Made by a program: the position numbers and the translations under genes. From contig NZ_JBKBHC010000004.1 in the NCBI RefSeq assembly GCF_046297895.1, positions 124,001-188,000 on the forward strand: a DNA stretch of 64,000 nt, written 5' to 3'. Under the pieces are notes generated by a model. The model saw only the letters and a program-made list of their open reading frames with translations, was not told the DNA's origin and searched no databases. This document shows, in pieces, positions 31,295 through 40,971 of the stretch. Each line of letters starts with the position of its first letter. Position 1 is the first letter of the stretch. This DNA is from Ferrovibrio sp046297895. Lineage in GTDB: Bacteria; Pseudomonadota; Alphaproteobacteria; Ferrovibrionales; Ferrovibrionaceae.

Positions 31295-31352
31295 GCAATT
31301 CCTCTTTCAGAAAATCCGCGGATCAGGCGAAGTTGTGTTATGGCAATCGGCC

Positions 31353-31835
31353 TCACATCGCCTTGATGTAGTCCACCATCTGGGTCACCACCGTGCCCCA
31401 GCCATGTTCGAAGCCCATGTCTTCATGCTCCTTGCGGCCGGCCTCGTCGCGGTGGATGGCAATCGCCGTGTAGCGCGTGCCGCTGCCGTTTGGTGCAAGC
31501 GTGAGGATGGCGGTGAAGAATGGTTTTTCCGACGGGCGGAAACCCGGCAGCAGCGCATCGGTGAAGACCAGCCGCTGCTGCGGCACGATTTCCAGATAGC
31601 AGCCGACATTCGGAAACTCCTGGCCCTCGGGCGAGCGCATGGTGGTGCGGAAGATGCCGCCCGGCCGCAGGTCGATCTCGCAGTCGGTCACGCTCCAGGG
31701 CTTGGGCACGAACCAGTGCTTCAGGTGTTCGGGCTGGGTCCAGACCTTCCACACCAGGGCGGGCGGCACGTCGATCTCGCGCTCCAGCACAAGATCGAGT
31801 TTAGGGTCGATGGTCCATACGGGGGAGGTACTCAC
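31353..31835 (-). CDS. SRPBCC domain protein, coupled to ArsR regulator
   Basis: A 160-residue AHSA1-type protein (LVLEREIDVPPALVWKVW; LKHWFVPKPWSVTDCEIDL; LEIVPQQRLVFTDALLPGF; HGWGTVVTQMVDYIKAM). The frame is open far upstream, but the true start is the GTG at 31835, which overlaps the ArsR stop codon by 4 nt and has GAAGGAGA upstream. ArsR-SRPBCC pairs are common in bacteria, and the SRPBCC protein is usually under ArsR control. Ligand unknown. Confidence 0.88.
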   Translation of the reverse strand: MSTSPVWTIDPKLDLVLEREIDVPPALVWKVWTQPEHLKHWFVPKPWSVTDCEIDLRPGGIFRTTMRSPEGQEFPNVGCYLEIVPQQRLVFTDALLPGFRPSEKPFFTAILTLAPNGSGTRYTAIAIHRDEAGRKEHEDMGFEHGWGTVVTQMVDYIKAM

Positions 31836-32197
31836 GTTTCTGTCTCCTTCAGGCTCAAAAGATACGCATCCATCTGATCCAGGCGGCGCTCCCACAGGGC
31901 GCGCTGTTTGCCCAGCCAGTCTTCCGCCAGCTTCAGGCGTTTGGGCACAAGCTGGTAAGTCCGCACCCGGCCGCTTTTTTTCGACTGCACCAGGCCGCTC
32001 TGCTCCAGCACCTTCATATGTGCAACGAAGGAGGGCAGGGCCATGTCGAAGGGTGCCGCCAGTTCGCTCACCGAGGCCGGGGAACGGCTCAGCCGCTCCA
32101 GCACATGGCGCCGGGTGGGATCGGACAGCGCGCGGAACACGCCATCGACGATAACGGCGTTGGTGGCGGCAGATGGGCCGGCGGCGGATGTCTGCAA
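31832..32197 (-). CDS. ArsR family (winged-helix) transcriptional regulator
   Basis: A 121-residue HTH protein: VFRALSDPTRRHVLERLSRSPASVSELAAPFDMALPSFVAHMKVLEQSGLVQSKKSGRVRTYQL. No Cys cluster of metal-sensing ArsR members is seen, so it is of the non-metal type usually paired with SRPBCC. First gene of a two- or three-gene unit running left; an inverted-repeat operator lies 55 bp upstream. Confidence 0.9.
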   Translation of the reverse strand: MQTSAAGPSAATNAVIVDGVFRALSDPTRRHVLERLSRSPASVSELAAPFDMALPSFVAHMKVLEQSGLVQSKKSGRVRTYQLVPKRLKLAEDWLGKQRALWERRLDQMDAYLLSLKETET

Positions 32198-32251
32198 GGG
32201 CGTCTCCAGGGCAAGCGGGCTTGGTGCTGGCCGTGACCATATGGCAGGAAA

Positions 32252-32275
32252 ATACTTAGGTCAACACCTAAGTAT
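32252..32275. promoter_or_regulatory. Probable ArsR operator
   Basis: Perfect inverted repeat ATACTTAGG/CCTAAGTAT with a 6-nt spacer, between the divergent ArsR gene and the Spx/ArsC-like gene. ArsR-type dimers bind such AT-rich 9-bp half sites. Confidence 0.75.
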
Positions 32276-32360
32276 CAAAAATCGGCCGGCGGCTTTCCCT
32301 GGGCGGCATCCTGTGGCAGTCCTGACAACGACACGACAATTATCTGGGACTCCGGCCGCC

Positions 32361-32714
32361 ATGCCCATCACCATCCACGGCATCAAGAACTGCGACACGA
32401 TGAAAAAAGCCTTCGCCTGGCTTCACAGTCATGGCGTGGCCCATGATTTCCACGACTACAAGGCCAGCGGCATCGAGAAGGCAAAGCTGGAGGCCTGGTG
32501 CAAGATCGTGGGATGGGAGGCGCTGCTCAATCGTGCCGGCACAACGTTTCGCAAGCTGCCCGAAGCCGAGCGGAACGGCATCACCGAGAAGAAGGCCATC
32601 GCGCTGATGCTGGCGCAGCCCTCCATGATCAAGCGTCCGGTGCTGGAGCTGGGCGGGACTAAGCTGCTGGTTGGCTTCAAGCCCGACCAGTATGCGGCAG
32701 CGCTGAGGAAGTAG
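32361..32714 (+). CDS. ArsC/Spx/YffB-like thioredoxin-fold protein
   Basis: A 117-residue protein with the fold start ITIHGIKNCDTMKKAFAWLHSHG (single Cys where arsenate reductase has its nucleophile), a middle LLNRAGTTFRKLP block and the C-terminal PSMIKRPVLE typical of the family. YffB-like members are of unknown function; arsenate reduction is not shown. The start is the ATG at 32361. Divergent from the ArsR unit and possibly sharing its operator. Confidence 0.88.
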   Translation: MPITIHGIKNCDTMKKAFAWLHSHGVAHDFHDYKASGIEKAKLEAWCKIVGWEALLNRAGTTFRKLPEAERNGITEKKAIALMLAQPSMIKRPVLELGGTKLLVGFKPDQYAAALRK

Positions 32715-32741
32715 CGCGCCGCCGCATCTGTGTTCGATCCG

Positions 32742-33440
32742 TCAGGCCGCCAGTCGCGGCGCCAGGTCGGCCAGCCGCACATGGCCAAGGAAGGCCCCGC
32801 TGCCCCGCGGCTCCTCGCCGGCCTCGATGGCACGGGCGAAGGTCACGGCCGGATCGTTGTTCAGCCGCTGCAGCAGGCGATGCAGGCTCGGATAGGCCGA
32901 CTGCTCCGTCGCCTTGTGGTATTCGGCCCAGCGCGCGATGCCGGTCAGATAGGCATCGGCGATGCTGCGTCGCGGCCCCACCAGCCAGTCACGACCGCCC
33001 AGCAAGGTTTCAAGCTGCGCATGGGCTTTGGCCACCTGACGCCGGCCCAGGTCGCGCAGCACCGCCTGCACCGGCGGATCGGATTCCATTTCATAGGCCG
33101 TCCAGAGCGGACTGAAGGCGGCGAAGAAGGTGGTGTTGAGGAAGGCCAGCATCTGGTTGAGCCGCTCAAGCTCCAGACTGCCGGCGGGATAGCCGATCCG
33201 CTCGGGCGCGCGGGCGGCCAGGTTCTGCAGGATCGCCGCGCTCTCGCACAGGCTCGCGCCATTCTCCAGCAGCAGCACCGGCGTCTCGCGCACCGGATTG
33301 AAGCGCGCATAGAGATCGTCCTGCATGTCGTCGGGCATATTGATGCGGCACAGCCGATAGGGGCGGCCAAGCCATTCCAGCGCGACGATCGAGCCGAACG
33401 AACAGCCCTGCGGCACGCCATAAAAAAGCACGGGTTCCAT
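32742..33440 (-). CDS. Glutathione S-transferase family protein (divergent)
   Basis: About 232 residues with a thioredoxin-like N-domain (VLFYGVPQGCSFGSIVALEWLGRPY; ETPVLLLENGASLCESAAIL) and a helical C-domain (GGRDWLVGPRRSIADAYLTGIARW). Substrate unknown. Two close ATGs, 33449 and 33440, are possible; 33440 has an AAAGG site about 9 nt away. It is divergent from an HxlR regulator, which may control it. Confidence 0.85.
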   Translation of the reverse strand: MEPVLFYGVPQGCSFGSIVALEWLGRPYRLCRINMPDDMQDDLYARFNPVRETPVLLLENGASLCESAAILQNLAARAPERIGYPAGSLELERLNQMLAFLNTTFFAAFSPLWTAYEMESDPPVQAVLRDLGRRQVAKAHAQLETLLGGRDWLVGPRRSIADAYLTGIARWAEYHKATEQSAYPSLHRLLQRLNNDPAVTFARAIEAGEEPRGSGAFLGHVRLADLAPRLAA

Positions 33441-33501
33441 AATCTGCATCCTTTCCTTTTCACGCCGGAGCGTTAGCGTTGCAGAACATGGAGAACGGCC
33501 C

Positions 33502-33523
33502 GTGCCTTGTGAAGACGGCACAA
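33502..33523. promoter_or_regulatory. Possible operator between the GST and HxlR genes
   Basis: Overlapping inverted repeats GTGCC/GGCAC and TTGTG/CACAA in the 127-bp divergent gap. Fits an HxlR dimer site by position, but the arms are short. Confidence 0.35.
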
Positions 33524-33567
33524 TTTTGTGGCCCAGGCACATTTTTTATACCTGAATGGAGGCTGCG

Positions 33568-33915
33568 ATGAAGGAAAGCGTGTCGGGTTGCCCGCTGGAG
33601 GAAGCCATGCGCGTGCTGGGTGGACGCTGGCGCATCGTGCTGGTCTATTACCTGCTGGATGGACCGATGCGGTTTTCCGATCTGCGCCGTGCCATGCCCA
33701 ATATCTCGCAGCGCATGCTCACGCTCGATCTGCGCGGACTGGAAGAGGCGGGAGTGGTGCAGCGCAGGGTTCTGCCCGGCATTCCGCCTGGCACGGAATA
33801 CAGCCTGACCGAAGAAGGCCTGCGGTTGCGCGGCTTGGTTGACCTGCTGGGCGAAATCGGCGAACGCATCGGCCAAAGGACCAGGGCGCAGCAGGATTTT
33901 TGCCCCGCCGCCTGA
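33568..33915 (+). CDS. HxlR family transcriptional regulator
   Basis: A 115-residue winged-helix protein: CPLEEAMRVLGGRWRIVLVYYLLDGPMRFSDLRRAMPNISQRMLTLDLRGLEEAGVV. The Cys near the N-terminus is typical of redox- or aldehyde-sensing HxlR members. The ATG at 33568 has GGAGG 5 nt upstream and is preferred over 33556. Divergent from the GST gene. Confidence 0.9.
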   Translation: MKESVSGCPLEEAMRVLGGRWRIVLVYYLLDGPMRFSDLRRAMPNISQRMLTLDLRGLEEAGVVQRRVLPGIPPGTEYSLTEEGLRLRGLVDLLGEIGERIGQRTRAQQDFCPAA

Positions 33916-33922
33916 TCCAGAC

Positions 33923-34351
33923 TTACTTGCCGTCCAGTCTTCGGCTGAAGATCACGCGCGGCTCTTCCGTATAGCCCAGCGCATCGTAGAAGGCGCGCAC
34001 TCGCTCGTTTTCCGGCCGCACCATCAGCATCACCTTCGGCACGCCGCGCGCCCGCAGCCAGTCCTCGGCCGCCTTCACCATGGCGCGGCCAAAACCGGAT
34101 TTCTGGATCGATGGCTCGACGGCGAGGTAATACAGCCAGCCGCGATGGCCGTCATGACCGGTCATCACGCTGGCGACGATCTTCCCATCCTGCTCGCCCA
34201 CCAGGATGGTGGATTCCGGCTTCGACATGCAGAAGGCGATATCGCTGTCCGGGTCGTTCCATGGCCGCGTCAGGCCGCAGGCCTGCCACAGCGCGATCAC
34301 GGCGGGGCGGTCGGTGGATTTGAACGGCCTAATGCTCAGCTTCGGCGGCAC
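33923..34351 (-). CDS. GNAT family N-acetyltransferase
   Basis: A 142-residue acetyl-CoA-dependent acetyltransferase: IRPFKSTDRPAVIALWQACG at the N-terminus, then WLYYLAVEPSIQKSGFGRAMVKAAEDWLRARG with the acetyl-CoA-binding R/QxxGxG/A loop, and VRAFYDALGYTEE. Resembles YpeA-type members. The GTG start lies inside the end of the ABC ATPase gene (23-nt overlap), so it is probably translated with the transporter. Substrate unknown. Confidence 0.87.
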   Translation of the reverse strand: MPPKLSIRPFKSTDRPAVIALWQACGLTRPWNDPDSDIAFCMSKPESTILVGEQDGKIVASVMTGHDGHRGWLYYLAVEPSIQKSGFGRAMVKAAEDWLRARGVPKVMLMVRPENERVRAFYDALGYTEEPRVIFSRRLDGK

Positions 34352-35117
34352 GGATCGACTCCACGCGGATTTCCTCGGTCAGCCGCGCTTTCAGGCTGGC
34401 GAATTCCGGCGTGGTCTTCACCGTGTAATGGCGCGGATGCGGCAGGTCGATGCCGATGTCGCATTTCACCCGGCCGGGGCGGGCGGTCATCACCAGCACG
34501 CGATTGGCCATGAAGATGGCTTCGTCGATGTCGTGGGTGACGAACAGCACGGTCTTGCGCGCCTTCTCCCAGATGCCGAGCAGCAGCTCCTGCATCAGGG
34601 CGCGGGTCTGGTTGTCCAGCGCGCCGAAGGGCTCGTCGAGCAGCAGGATCTTCGGGTCGTTGGCCAGCGCGCGGGCCAGGGCCGTGCGCTGCTGCATGCC
34701 GCCGGAAAGCTGCTTGGGGTAGTGGTTCTCGAAACCCTTCAGGCCCACCTGGTCGATGAAGCGGGCGGCGATGTCGGCCTGTTCCTTCTCGGCCACACCC
34801 TTCTCGCGCAGGCCGAAGCAGATATTCTCCCGCACGGTCAGCCAGGGGAACAGCGTGTAGGACTGGAATACCATGCCGCGATCCGGCCCCGGCTCGCGCA
34901 CCGGCTGGCCATCCAGCAGAACCTGGCCTGTGGTGGGCTGGTCCAGCCCGGCTACGATGCGCAGCAGCGTGCTCTTGCCGCAGCCGGATGGACCGAGGAT
35001 GGTGATGAAGTCATTGTCGGCGACGCTGATGCTGGTGGGTTCCAGTGCCCGGGTCGGCTCGCCGCCGCGCATGCCGGGGAACACCCGGCTCACGTTATCG
35101 ATCTGAAGCTTGCTCAC
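34329..35117 (-). CDS. Nitrate/sulfonate/taurine-type ABC transporter ATPase
   Basis: A 262-residue ATPase: Walker A GPSGCGKST, Q-loop MVFQSYTLFPW, signature LSGGMQQRTALARAL, Walker B ILLLDEPFGALD, and switch His in LFVTHDIDEAIFMANRV. The GTG start at 35117 overlaps the permease stop by 4 nt; the frame is open upstream only as a shadow of the permease. It works with the permease and binding protein upstream. The substrate class (nitrate, sulfonate, taurine, pyrimidine and others) cannot be fixed from this subunit. Confidence 0.92.
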   Translation of the reverse strand: MSKLQIDNVSRVFPGMRGGEPTRALEPTSISVADNDFITILGPSGCGKSTLLRIVAGLDQPTTGQVLLDGQPVREPGPDRGMVFQSYTLFPWLTVRENICFGLREKGVAEKEQADIAARFIDQVGLKGFENHYPKQLSGGMQQRTALARALANDPKILLLDEPFGALDNQTRALMQELLLGIWEKARKTVLFVTHDIDEAIFMANRVLVMTARPGRVKCDIGIDLPHPRHYTVKTTPEFASLKARLTEEIRVESIRAAEAEH

Positions 35118-35893
35118 TTGAGGAAATACCAGGGATAGAGGCGCGCGTTGGCCTGCTTGAACAGGAAGTCGGAGATCAGGCCGATCAGGCCGATCACGAA
35201 GATGCCGAAGATCATCTGCCCGGTATCCAGCAGGCGCTGGCTGTCCATGATCATGTGGCCGATGCCGCTTTGCGCACCGATCAGTTCGGCGACGATCACG
35301 TAGGTCCAGGCCCAGCCCAGCACCAGCCGCAACGTCTCGGCAATCTGCGGCGCGGCGCCCGGCAGCAGCACCCGCATCACGATGCCCCAGCGCCGTGCGC
35401 CCAGGGTCTTGGAAGCTTCCACCAGATCCATGCGGCTGCCGCCCACGATCACTGCCACCATCAGCACGATCTGGAAGAACGAGCCGATCACGATCACGGC
35501 CAGCTTCTGTGCCTCGCCCACGCCGGCCCACAGGATCAGCAGCGGAATGAAGGCCGAGGCCGGCAGGTAGCGGGCGAAGGAGATGAAGGGTTCGAAGAAG
35601 GCTTCCACGCCCTTGAAGGCGCCCATCAGGATGCCGAGTGGCACGGCGAAGATCGCTGCGATCACGAAGCCACCCACCACGCGCCAGATGGTGACGCCCA
35701 CATCGCCGATGAAGCCGTATTCGACGAACAGGCTCACGCCGGCACGGGCGGCTTTCAGCGGGTCGGCCAGGAACAGCGGCGGCACCAGTCCGCCGTATGT
35801 CACCGCGCCCCACAGTGCGAAGAACAATACGAAAAAGAGAATCCCCAGGGCGACGCGGCGCCCCGGGGAAACGGGTTTCAAGGGTTCAAACAC
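35114..35893 (-). CDS. ABC transporter permease (TauC/SsuC-like)
   Basis: A 259-residue inner-membrane protein with about six helices, carrying the EAA-like coupling loop (VEASKTLGARRWGIVMRVLLPGAAPQIAETLRL) that contacts the ATPase. Sits between the binding-protein gene (29 nt upstream) and the ATPase gene (4-nt overlap). Confidence 0.92.
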   Translation of the reverse strand: MFEPLKPVSPGRRVALGILFFVLFFALWGAVTYGGLVPPLFLADPLKAARAGVSLFVEYGFIGDVGVTIWRVVGGFVIAAIFAVPLGILMGAFKGVEAFFEPFISFARYLPASAFIPLLILWAGVGEAQKLAVIVIGSFFQIVLMVAVIVGGSRMDLVEASKTLGARRWGIVMRVLLPGAAPQIAETLRLVLGWAWTYVIVAELIGAQSGIGHMIMDSQRLLDTGQMIFGIFVIGLIGLISDFLFKQANARLYPWYFLK

Positions 35894-35922
35894 GAAACGC
35901 CCTTATGCGATGAGATGCGCGG

Positions 35923-36876
35923 TTACTTGATGAAGCTGTCGTCGACCATGACCTTCAGGTCGGGGATCGAACGGATCACGCCGGCTTCGAGCTGGATGTC
36001 GGCAGCCTCTTTCATGAAGGCCTGCAGTTCGCCCTTGAAATAGGCCTGGTTGGCCGCCTTGTCCTGCCAGGCGATATAGCTGGCCGACTTGGCGAAATCC
36101 GGGCCGGTCTGCTTCACCTTGGCACCCATGATCTCGTAGGACTTGTCGGGTTCCTTCTTGATCATCTCCAGCGCGTCGAAGAAGCCGTTCACCACGCCCT
36201 GCACCACCTTGGGGTTCTTCTTGATGAAGTCGGGCTGGAAGGCGACCATGTCAACCACCACCGGCACGTCCAGGGTGGTGAGCAGGATCTTGCCGGCATT
36301 CGGCGCGTTGCGGATCTGCGACAGATACGGCTCGTAGGTCACGGCGGCATCGTACTGACCGGCGACGAAGGCCTGGGCCGCGGGGTTCGGCGCCAGCACG
36401 GCATACTGCACATCCTTCACGCTCATGCCGTTGCGCTTGAGCATCGCCATCAGGGTGAAATACGGCGTGGTACCGGCGCCGTCGACGGCGATGGTCTTGC
36501 CCTTGAGGTCCTTGATCGAGTTGATGTTGGCGCGCACCGCCAGGCCGTCGCCGCCCTTCGACTTGTCGAGCAGCAGCACCTGGGCCAGCGGGATGCCGGC
36601 GGCGGAGTAGGAGATGAAGGTGTCAACCGTGGTGGCAACCGCCTGGGTGGCGCCGGCGGCGACCGTCAGGTGGCGTTCCTTCTGCGGGATGAACTTGATC
36701 TCGACATCCACGCCATGCTTCTTGAACAGGCCGGTTTCGGCCGCCAGCGTCAACGGGGCGAAGCCGGTCCAGCCGCTCATGCCCAGCACGATCTTCGGCA
36801 TGTCCTGCGCCGTGGCGGGTGTGCCGGCAAGCAGGGTCAGGGCCGCGGCGGCCCCCAAAATCGACAACTTTTTCAT
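35923..36876 (-). CDS. ABC transporter substrate-binding protein (NMT1/SsuA-like)
   Basis: A 317-residue periplasmic protein. Signal peptide MKKLSILGAAAALTLLAG ending ATAQ, then the type II binding fold (KIVLGMSGWTGFAPLTLAAETGLFKKHGVDVEIKFI). The ATG at 36876 is chosen because it starts the signal peptide and has a GGGGGA site upstream. It delivers a small molecule to the permease/ATPase pair downstream. Divergent from hutH, so a histidine- or nitrogen-related ligand is possible but unproven. Confidence 0.9.
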   Translation of the reverse strand: MKKLSILGAAAALTLLAGTPATAQDMPKIVLGMSGWTGFAPLTLAAETGLFKKHGVDVEIKFIPQKERHLTVAAGATQAVATTVDTFISYSAAGIPLAQVLLLDKSKGGDGLAVRANINSIKDLKGKTIAVDGAGTTPYFTLMAMLKRNGMSVKDVQYAVLAPNPAAQAFVAGQYDAAVTYEPYLSQIRNAPNAGKILLTTLDVPVVVDMVAFQPDFIKKNPKVVQGVVNGFFDALEMIKKEPDKSYEIMGAKVKQTGPDFAKSASYIAWQDKAANQAYFKGELQAFMKEAADIQLEAGVIRSIPDLKVMVDDSFIK

Positions 36877-37038
36877 GTGGTTGATCCCCCGGAAGGCTGC
36901 GGCCGCGGCCGCCATTGGCCTCGGCGCGGATGCCTAATTAAAGACCGTGGCGCGAAAGACGGCAAGTCAAATAATCATGTATAGACAACCTGACCGGCCC
37001 AGCCTTAGCCTATACTCGGTTCCGCCATGGAGACGGGG

Positions 37039-38568
<1,530 letters not shown>

Positions 38569-38569
38569 G

Positions 38570-38677
38570 TTACTTCGGCCGGTCGGCCGACGTGGCGCGG
38601 CAGACCATGAGCGCCAGCGCGAAGATCACGAAGGCGCTGCAGGCGCCGATCAGATAGAGCTGTTCGCCGAACGGCAT
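38570..38677 (-). CDS. Small single-pass membrane protein (35 aa)
   Basis: A 35-residue frame with one strong transmembrane segment (LYLIGACSAFVIFALALMVC) and a positive, polar tail. A GGGAGAG ribosome site lies upstream of the ATG. Tail to tail with hutH, the stops 1 nt apart. Length and layout recall small oxidase-type accessory proteins, but no family can be named. Confidence 0.5.
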   Translation of the reverse strand: MPFGEQLYLIGACSAFVIFALALMVCRATSADRPK

Positions 38678-38969
38678 GACGTGTCTCTCCCGGATTCGGT
38701 AATGGACGTTTCTTGCGGACCGGAGGCTAGCCAGCGGCGTTCCGCCGCGGCTTTGATCTCGATCAAGTCGGGTCGACAGGGGATCCGATAGCGACTCGCT
38801 CTTTCCGCGCCGCGGCGAATCGCGGTTGCGGACCGCATGGCGCAGCACAAGGGGCCTGGGCGGTTTTGTTGGCCTTGTCTGAAGCGGTGAATGTGGTAAC
38901 TGCACTCACCCGCTGCGGATCGTCCGATTCTGTATGGCGGGGATGATCCGCAGGATTCCGGAGGGTGTG

Positions 38970-39239
38970 ATGAACAAGGCTGATCTGATTGAAATCGTCC
39001 GCGAGACCGCGGGCTGCACCAAGGCCTCGGCTGGCGATGCCGTCGATGCGGTGTTCGAGGCGATGGCAAAGTCGCTGAAGAAGGAGGGTGGCTTCACCAT
39101 CGTCGGCTTCGGCACCTTCAAGGTGTCCAAGCGCGGCGCGCGCAAGGGCCGCAATCCGCAGACCGGCGAGACGATCAAGATCGCCGCCTCCAAGTCGGTG
39201 CGCTTCAAGGCATCCAAGCAGCTCAAGGATATCCTCTGA
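38970..39239 (+). CDS. HU family DNA-binding protein
   Basis: An 89-residue histone-like protein that bends DNA and packages the nucleoid. Contains MNKADLIEIVRETAGC at the start, FTIVGFGTFKVSKRGARKGRNPQTGE and IAASKSVRFKASKQLKD, the DNA-arm and C-terminal blocks of HU. An ATG at 38970 fits HU length; GGAGG lies just before it. A terminator follows. Confidence 0.95.
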   Translation: MNKADLIEIVRETAGCTKASAGDAVDAVFEAMAKSLKKEGGFTIVGFGTFKVSKRGARKGRNPQTGETIKIAASKSVRFKASKQLKDIL

Positions 39240-39263
39240 GCCGCTCGCCCGGGCCAGGGCAGG

Positions 39264-39289
39264 GGCCCGCCTTCCGGGGCGGGCCTTTT
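39264..39289 (+). terminator. Intrinsic terminator after HU
   Basis: Stem GGCCCGCC/GGCGGGCC with a 6-nt loop, then TTTTCATTTT. Lies between HU and the convergent SET gene. Confidence 0.8.
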
Positions 39290-39294
39290 CATTT

Positions 39295-39660
39295 TCAGTC
39301 CAGCGTGAACTCGCAGAACTCGCCGTAGTCGCAGGTGATCTCCTCACCCTGTGCGATGTCGCGCGCGGCATAGGTCGCCGGCGTCGCGTTGTCGGTATTC
39401 GGTGTGGTGGAATGGTTGATGAAACGCGTGTTGTCGAGGCTGACCACCCAGCCGCCGGGAATCTGCGGCGTGACATAGCCGTAGCGTTCGACGAAGGCGC
39501 GTGCCACTTCGGGCAGGCGGGCGAATTCGGCTTCCGGGATGATGCGGTCGAAATCCGGCTCGAAGCGCCAGATCAGCGTGCCTTTTGCAATCGGGGCGGC
39601 GGCAAACAGGCCGACGCCCTGAATGGCGCTGGCGGCGGCATAGGTGGGAACCAGAAGCAT
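39295..39660 (-). CDS. SET-domain protein (putative lysine methyltransferase)
   Basis: A 121-residue stand-alone SET domain: GVGLFAAAPIAKGTLIWRFEP at the N-terminus, the SAM-binding RFINHSTTPNT, and the catalytic-Tyr region GEEITCDYGEF. No post-SET Cys cluster. SET enzymes methylate lysines using SAM; bacterial substrates are mostly unknown. It is convergent with HU, a lysine-rich histone-like protein, which is suggestive but not proof of a partnership. Confidence 0.87.
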   Translation of the reverse strand: MLLVPTYAAASAIQGVGLFAAAPIAKGTLIWRFEPDFDRIIPEAEFARLPEVARAFVERYGYVTPQIPGGWVVSLDNTRFINHSTTPNTDNATPATYAARDIAQGEEITCDYGEFCEFTLD

Positions 39661-39728
39661 GCAGGCGACTCCGTCTCTTGGCGGCGTCAGCCTAGCATGC
39701 TTCCCCTGGTTCGCGCGGGCGCCCTGTC

Positions 39729-40586
39729 TTACCCGAGATGCAGCTTGAAGAAGGCCACGGCCTTGCCCCAGGCATCCTCGGCCTGCTCCTTGCGGTAGCT
39801 CGGCCGGTAGTCGGCATGGAAGGCATGCGGCGTGTCGGGATAGACGTAGAAGACGTTGAACTTCTTCGCCGCGTCCAGCGCCGCCTTCATCTGGTCGACG
39901 GTGGCGTTCGGGATGCCCTGGTCGGCGCCGCCATACAGGCCCAGCACCGGCGCCTTCAGGTCCTTGGCGATATCGACCGGATGCTTCGGTGTCAGTTCGC
40001 TGGCATTGCCGATCAGGCGGCCATACCAGGCCACGCCGGCCTTCACCTTCGGGTTATGCGCCGAATACAGCCAGGTGATGCGGCCGCCCCAGCAGAAGCC
40101 GGTGATGCCCAGCCTGTTCGGGTTGCCGCCATTCTTGGCCGCCCAGGCCGCCGTCGCGTCCAGATCGGCCATCACCTGCGCATCGGGCACCTTGGCGGCG
40201 ACCGCCTGCGCGGCGGGGATGTCGGTCACCTTGCTCATGTCGCCCTGGCGGGCGAAAAGATCAGAGGCGATCGCCTGATAGCCCAGCTTGGCAAAACGGC
40301 GGCAGGTATCCTTGATGTATTCGTGCACGCCGAAGATCTCCTGCACCACCAGGATGGTGGGGAAGGGGCCGGCACCGGCCGGCTGGGCGCGGTAGGCCTT
40401 CATCATGCCGCCCTGGACCGGGATGTCCACCTCGCCGGCATTCAGGCCGCTGGCGTCGGTGCGGATGGCGGTCTGGGCCATCACCGGGCCCGCAGCCACG
40501 GTAAAGCCGGTGATCAGGCTGGTAGCCATGAAGCCGCGGCGGCTGAAATCCACCTTCGGCATCAGGCTGAGCAGGTCGGCGTTCAT
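39729..40586 (-). CDS. Dienelactone hydrolase family protein, Tat-exported
   Basis: A 285-residue alpha/beta hydrolase. The N-terminus carries a twin-arginine signal (SRRGFMATSLITGFTVAAGPVMAQ region), so it is probably exported folded. Catalytic parts: nucleophile Cys in GFCWGGRITW, Asp in LGLYGGADQGIP, His in PHAFHADYRPSY. Classical members open dienelactones in aromatic degradation; the exported form's substrate is unknown. GGAGG precedes the ATG. Confidence 0.9.
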   Translation of the reverse strand: MNADLLSLMPKVDFSRRGFMATSLITGFTVAAGPVMAQTAIRTDASGLNAGEVDIPVQGGMMKAYRAQPAGAGPFPTILVVQEIFGVHEYIKDTCRRFAKLGYQAIASDLFARQGDMSKVTDIPAAQAVAAKVPDAQVMADLDATAAWAAKNGGNPNRLGITGFCWGGRITWLYSAHNPKVKAGVAWYGRLIGNASELTPKHPVDIAKDLKAPVLGLYGGADQGIPNATVDQMKAALDAAKKFNVFYVYPDTPHAFHADYRPSYRKEQAEDAWGKAVAFFKLHLG

Positions 40587-40760
40587 TTTTTTCCTCCGGT
40601 TGAAGCAGGTCGATCCTGGATCGGGGTCGATGGGCGACGGATTGTGGGCCGCCGCGACACCGCACGGTGATAAATTCCGCGTGATGGAAAATCCCCGGAA
40701 ACCGAGTGTTTATCTGGAGCGGCCGCGGCGGCTGACCAGTGCGGCGCGGCCGAATCTTTT

Positions 40761-40943
40761 TCAGCCGGGGCTGCCAAAGAAGCTGTAAGCCAGCCCGACC
40801 AGCAGGAAGATGCCGAGCCAGGCGGCGACGAACAGCAGCATGCGCCTGCCGCCGATGGCGCCGGGCAGGCGCAGCACGGCGGGCATGATCAGCATGAAGG
40901 CTAGAATCAGGGCCGCGAGACGCAGCCAGTCAGTCTGCGTCAT
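40761..40943 (-). CDS. Small hydrophobic protein with two membrane helices (60 aa)
   Basis: A 60-residue protein with two hydrophobic segments (LAALILAFMLIMPAVL; MLLFVAAWLGIFLLVGLAYSFF) linked by a short basic loop (GAIGGRR). Small two-helix proteins of this type are common in Alphaproteobacteria but not named. Lies between the DLH gene and a secreted hypothetical, same strand. Confidence 0.65.
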   Translation of the reverse strand: MTQTDWLRLAALILAFMLIMPAVLRLPGAIGGRRMLLFVAAWLGIFLLVGLAYSFFGSPG

Positions 40944-40971
40944 GGCCGGTCAGCATCATGCGGGGAAGGGG

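Noticed and set aside
34329..35813. A 494-residue fused ATPase reading through the permease gene
   Set aside because: The upstream part is out of frame with the permease and has no homology; the true ATPase starts at the GTG overlapping the permease stop.
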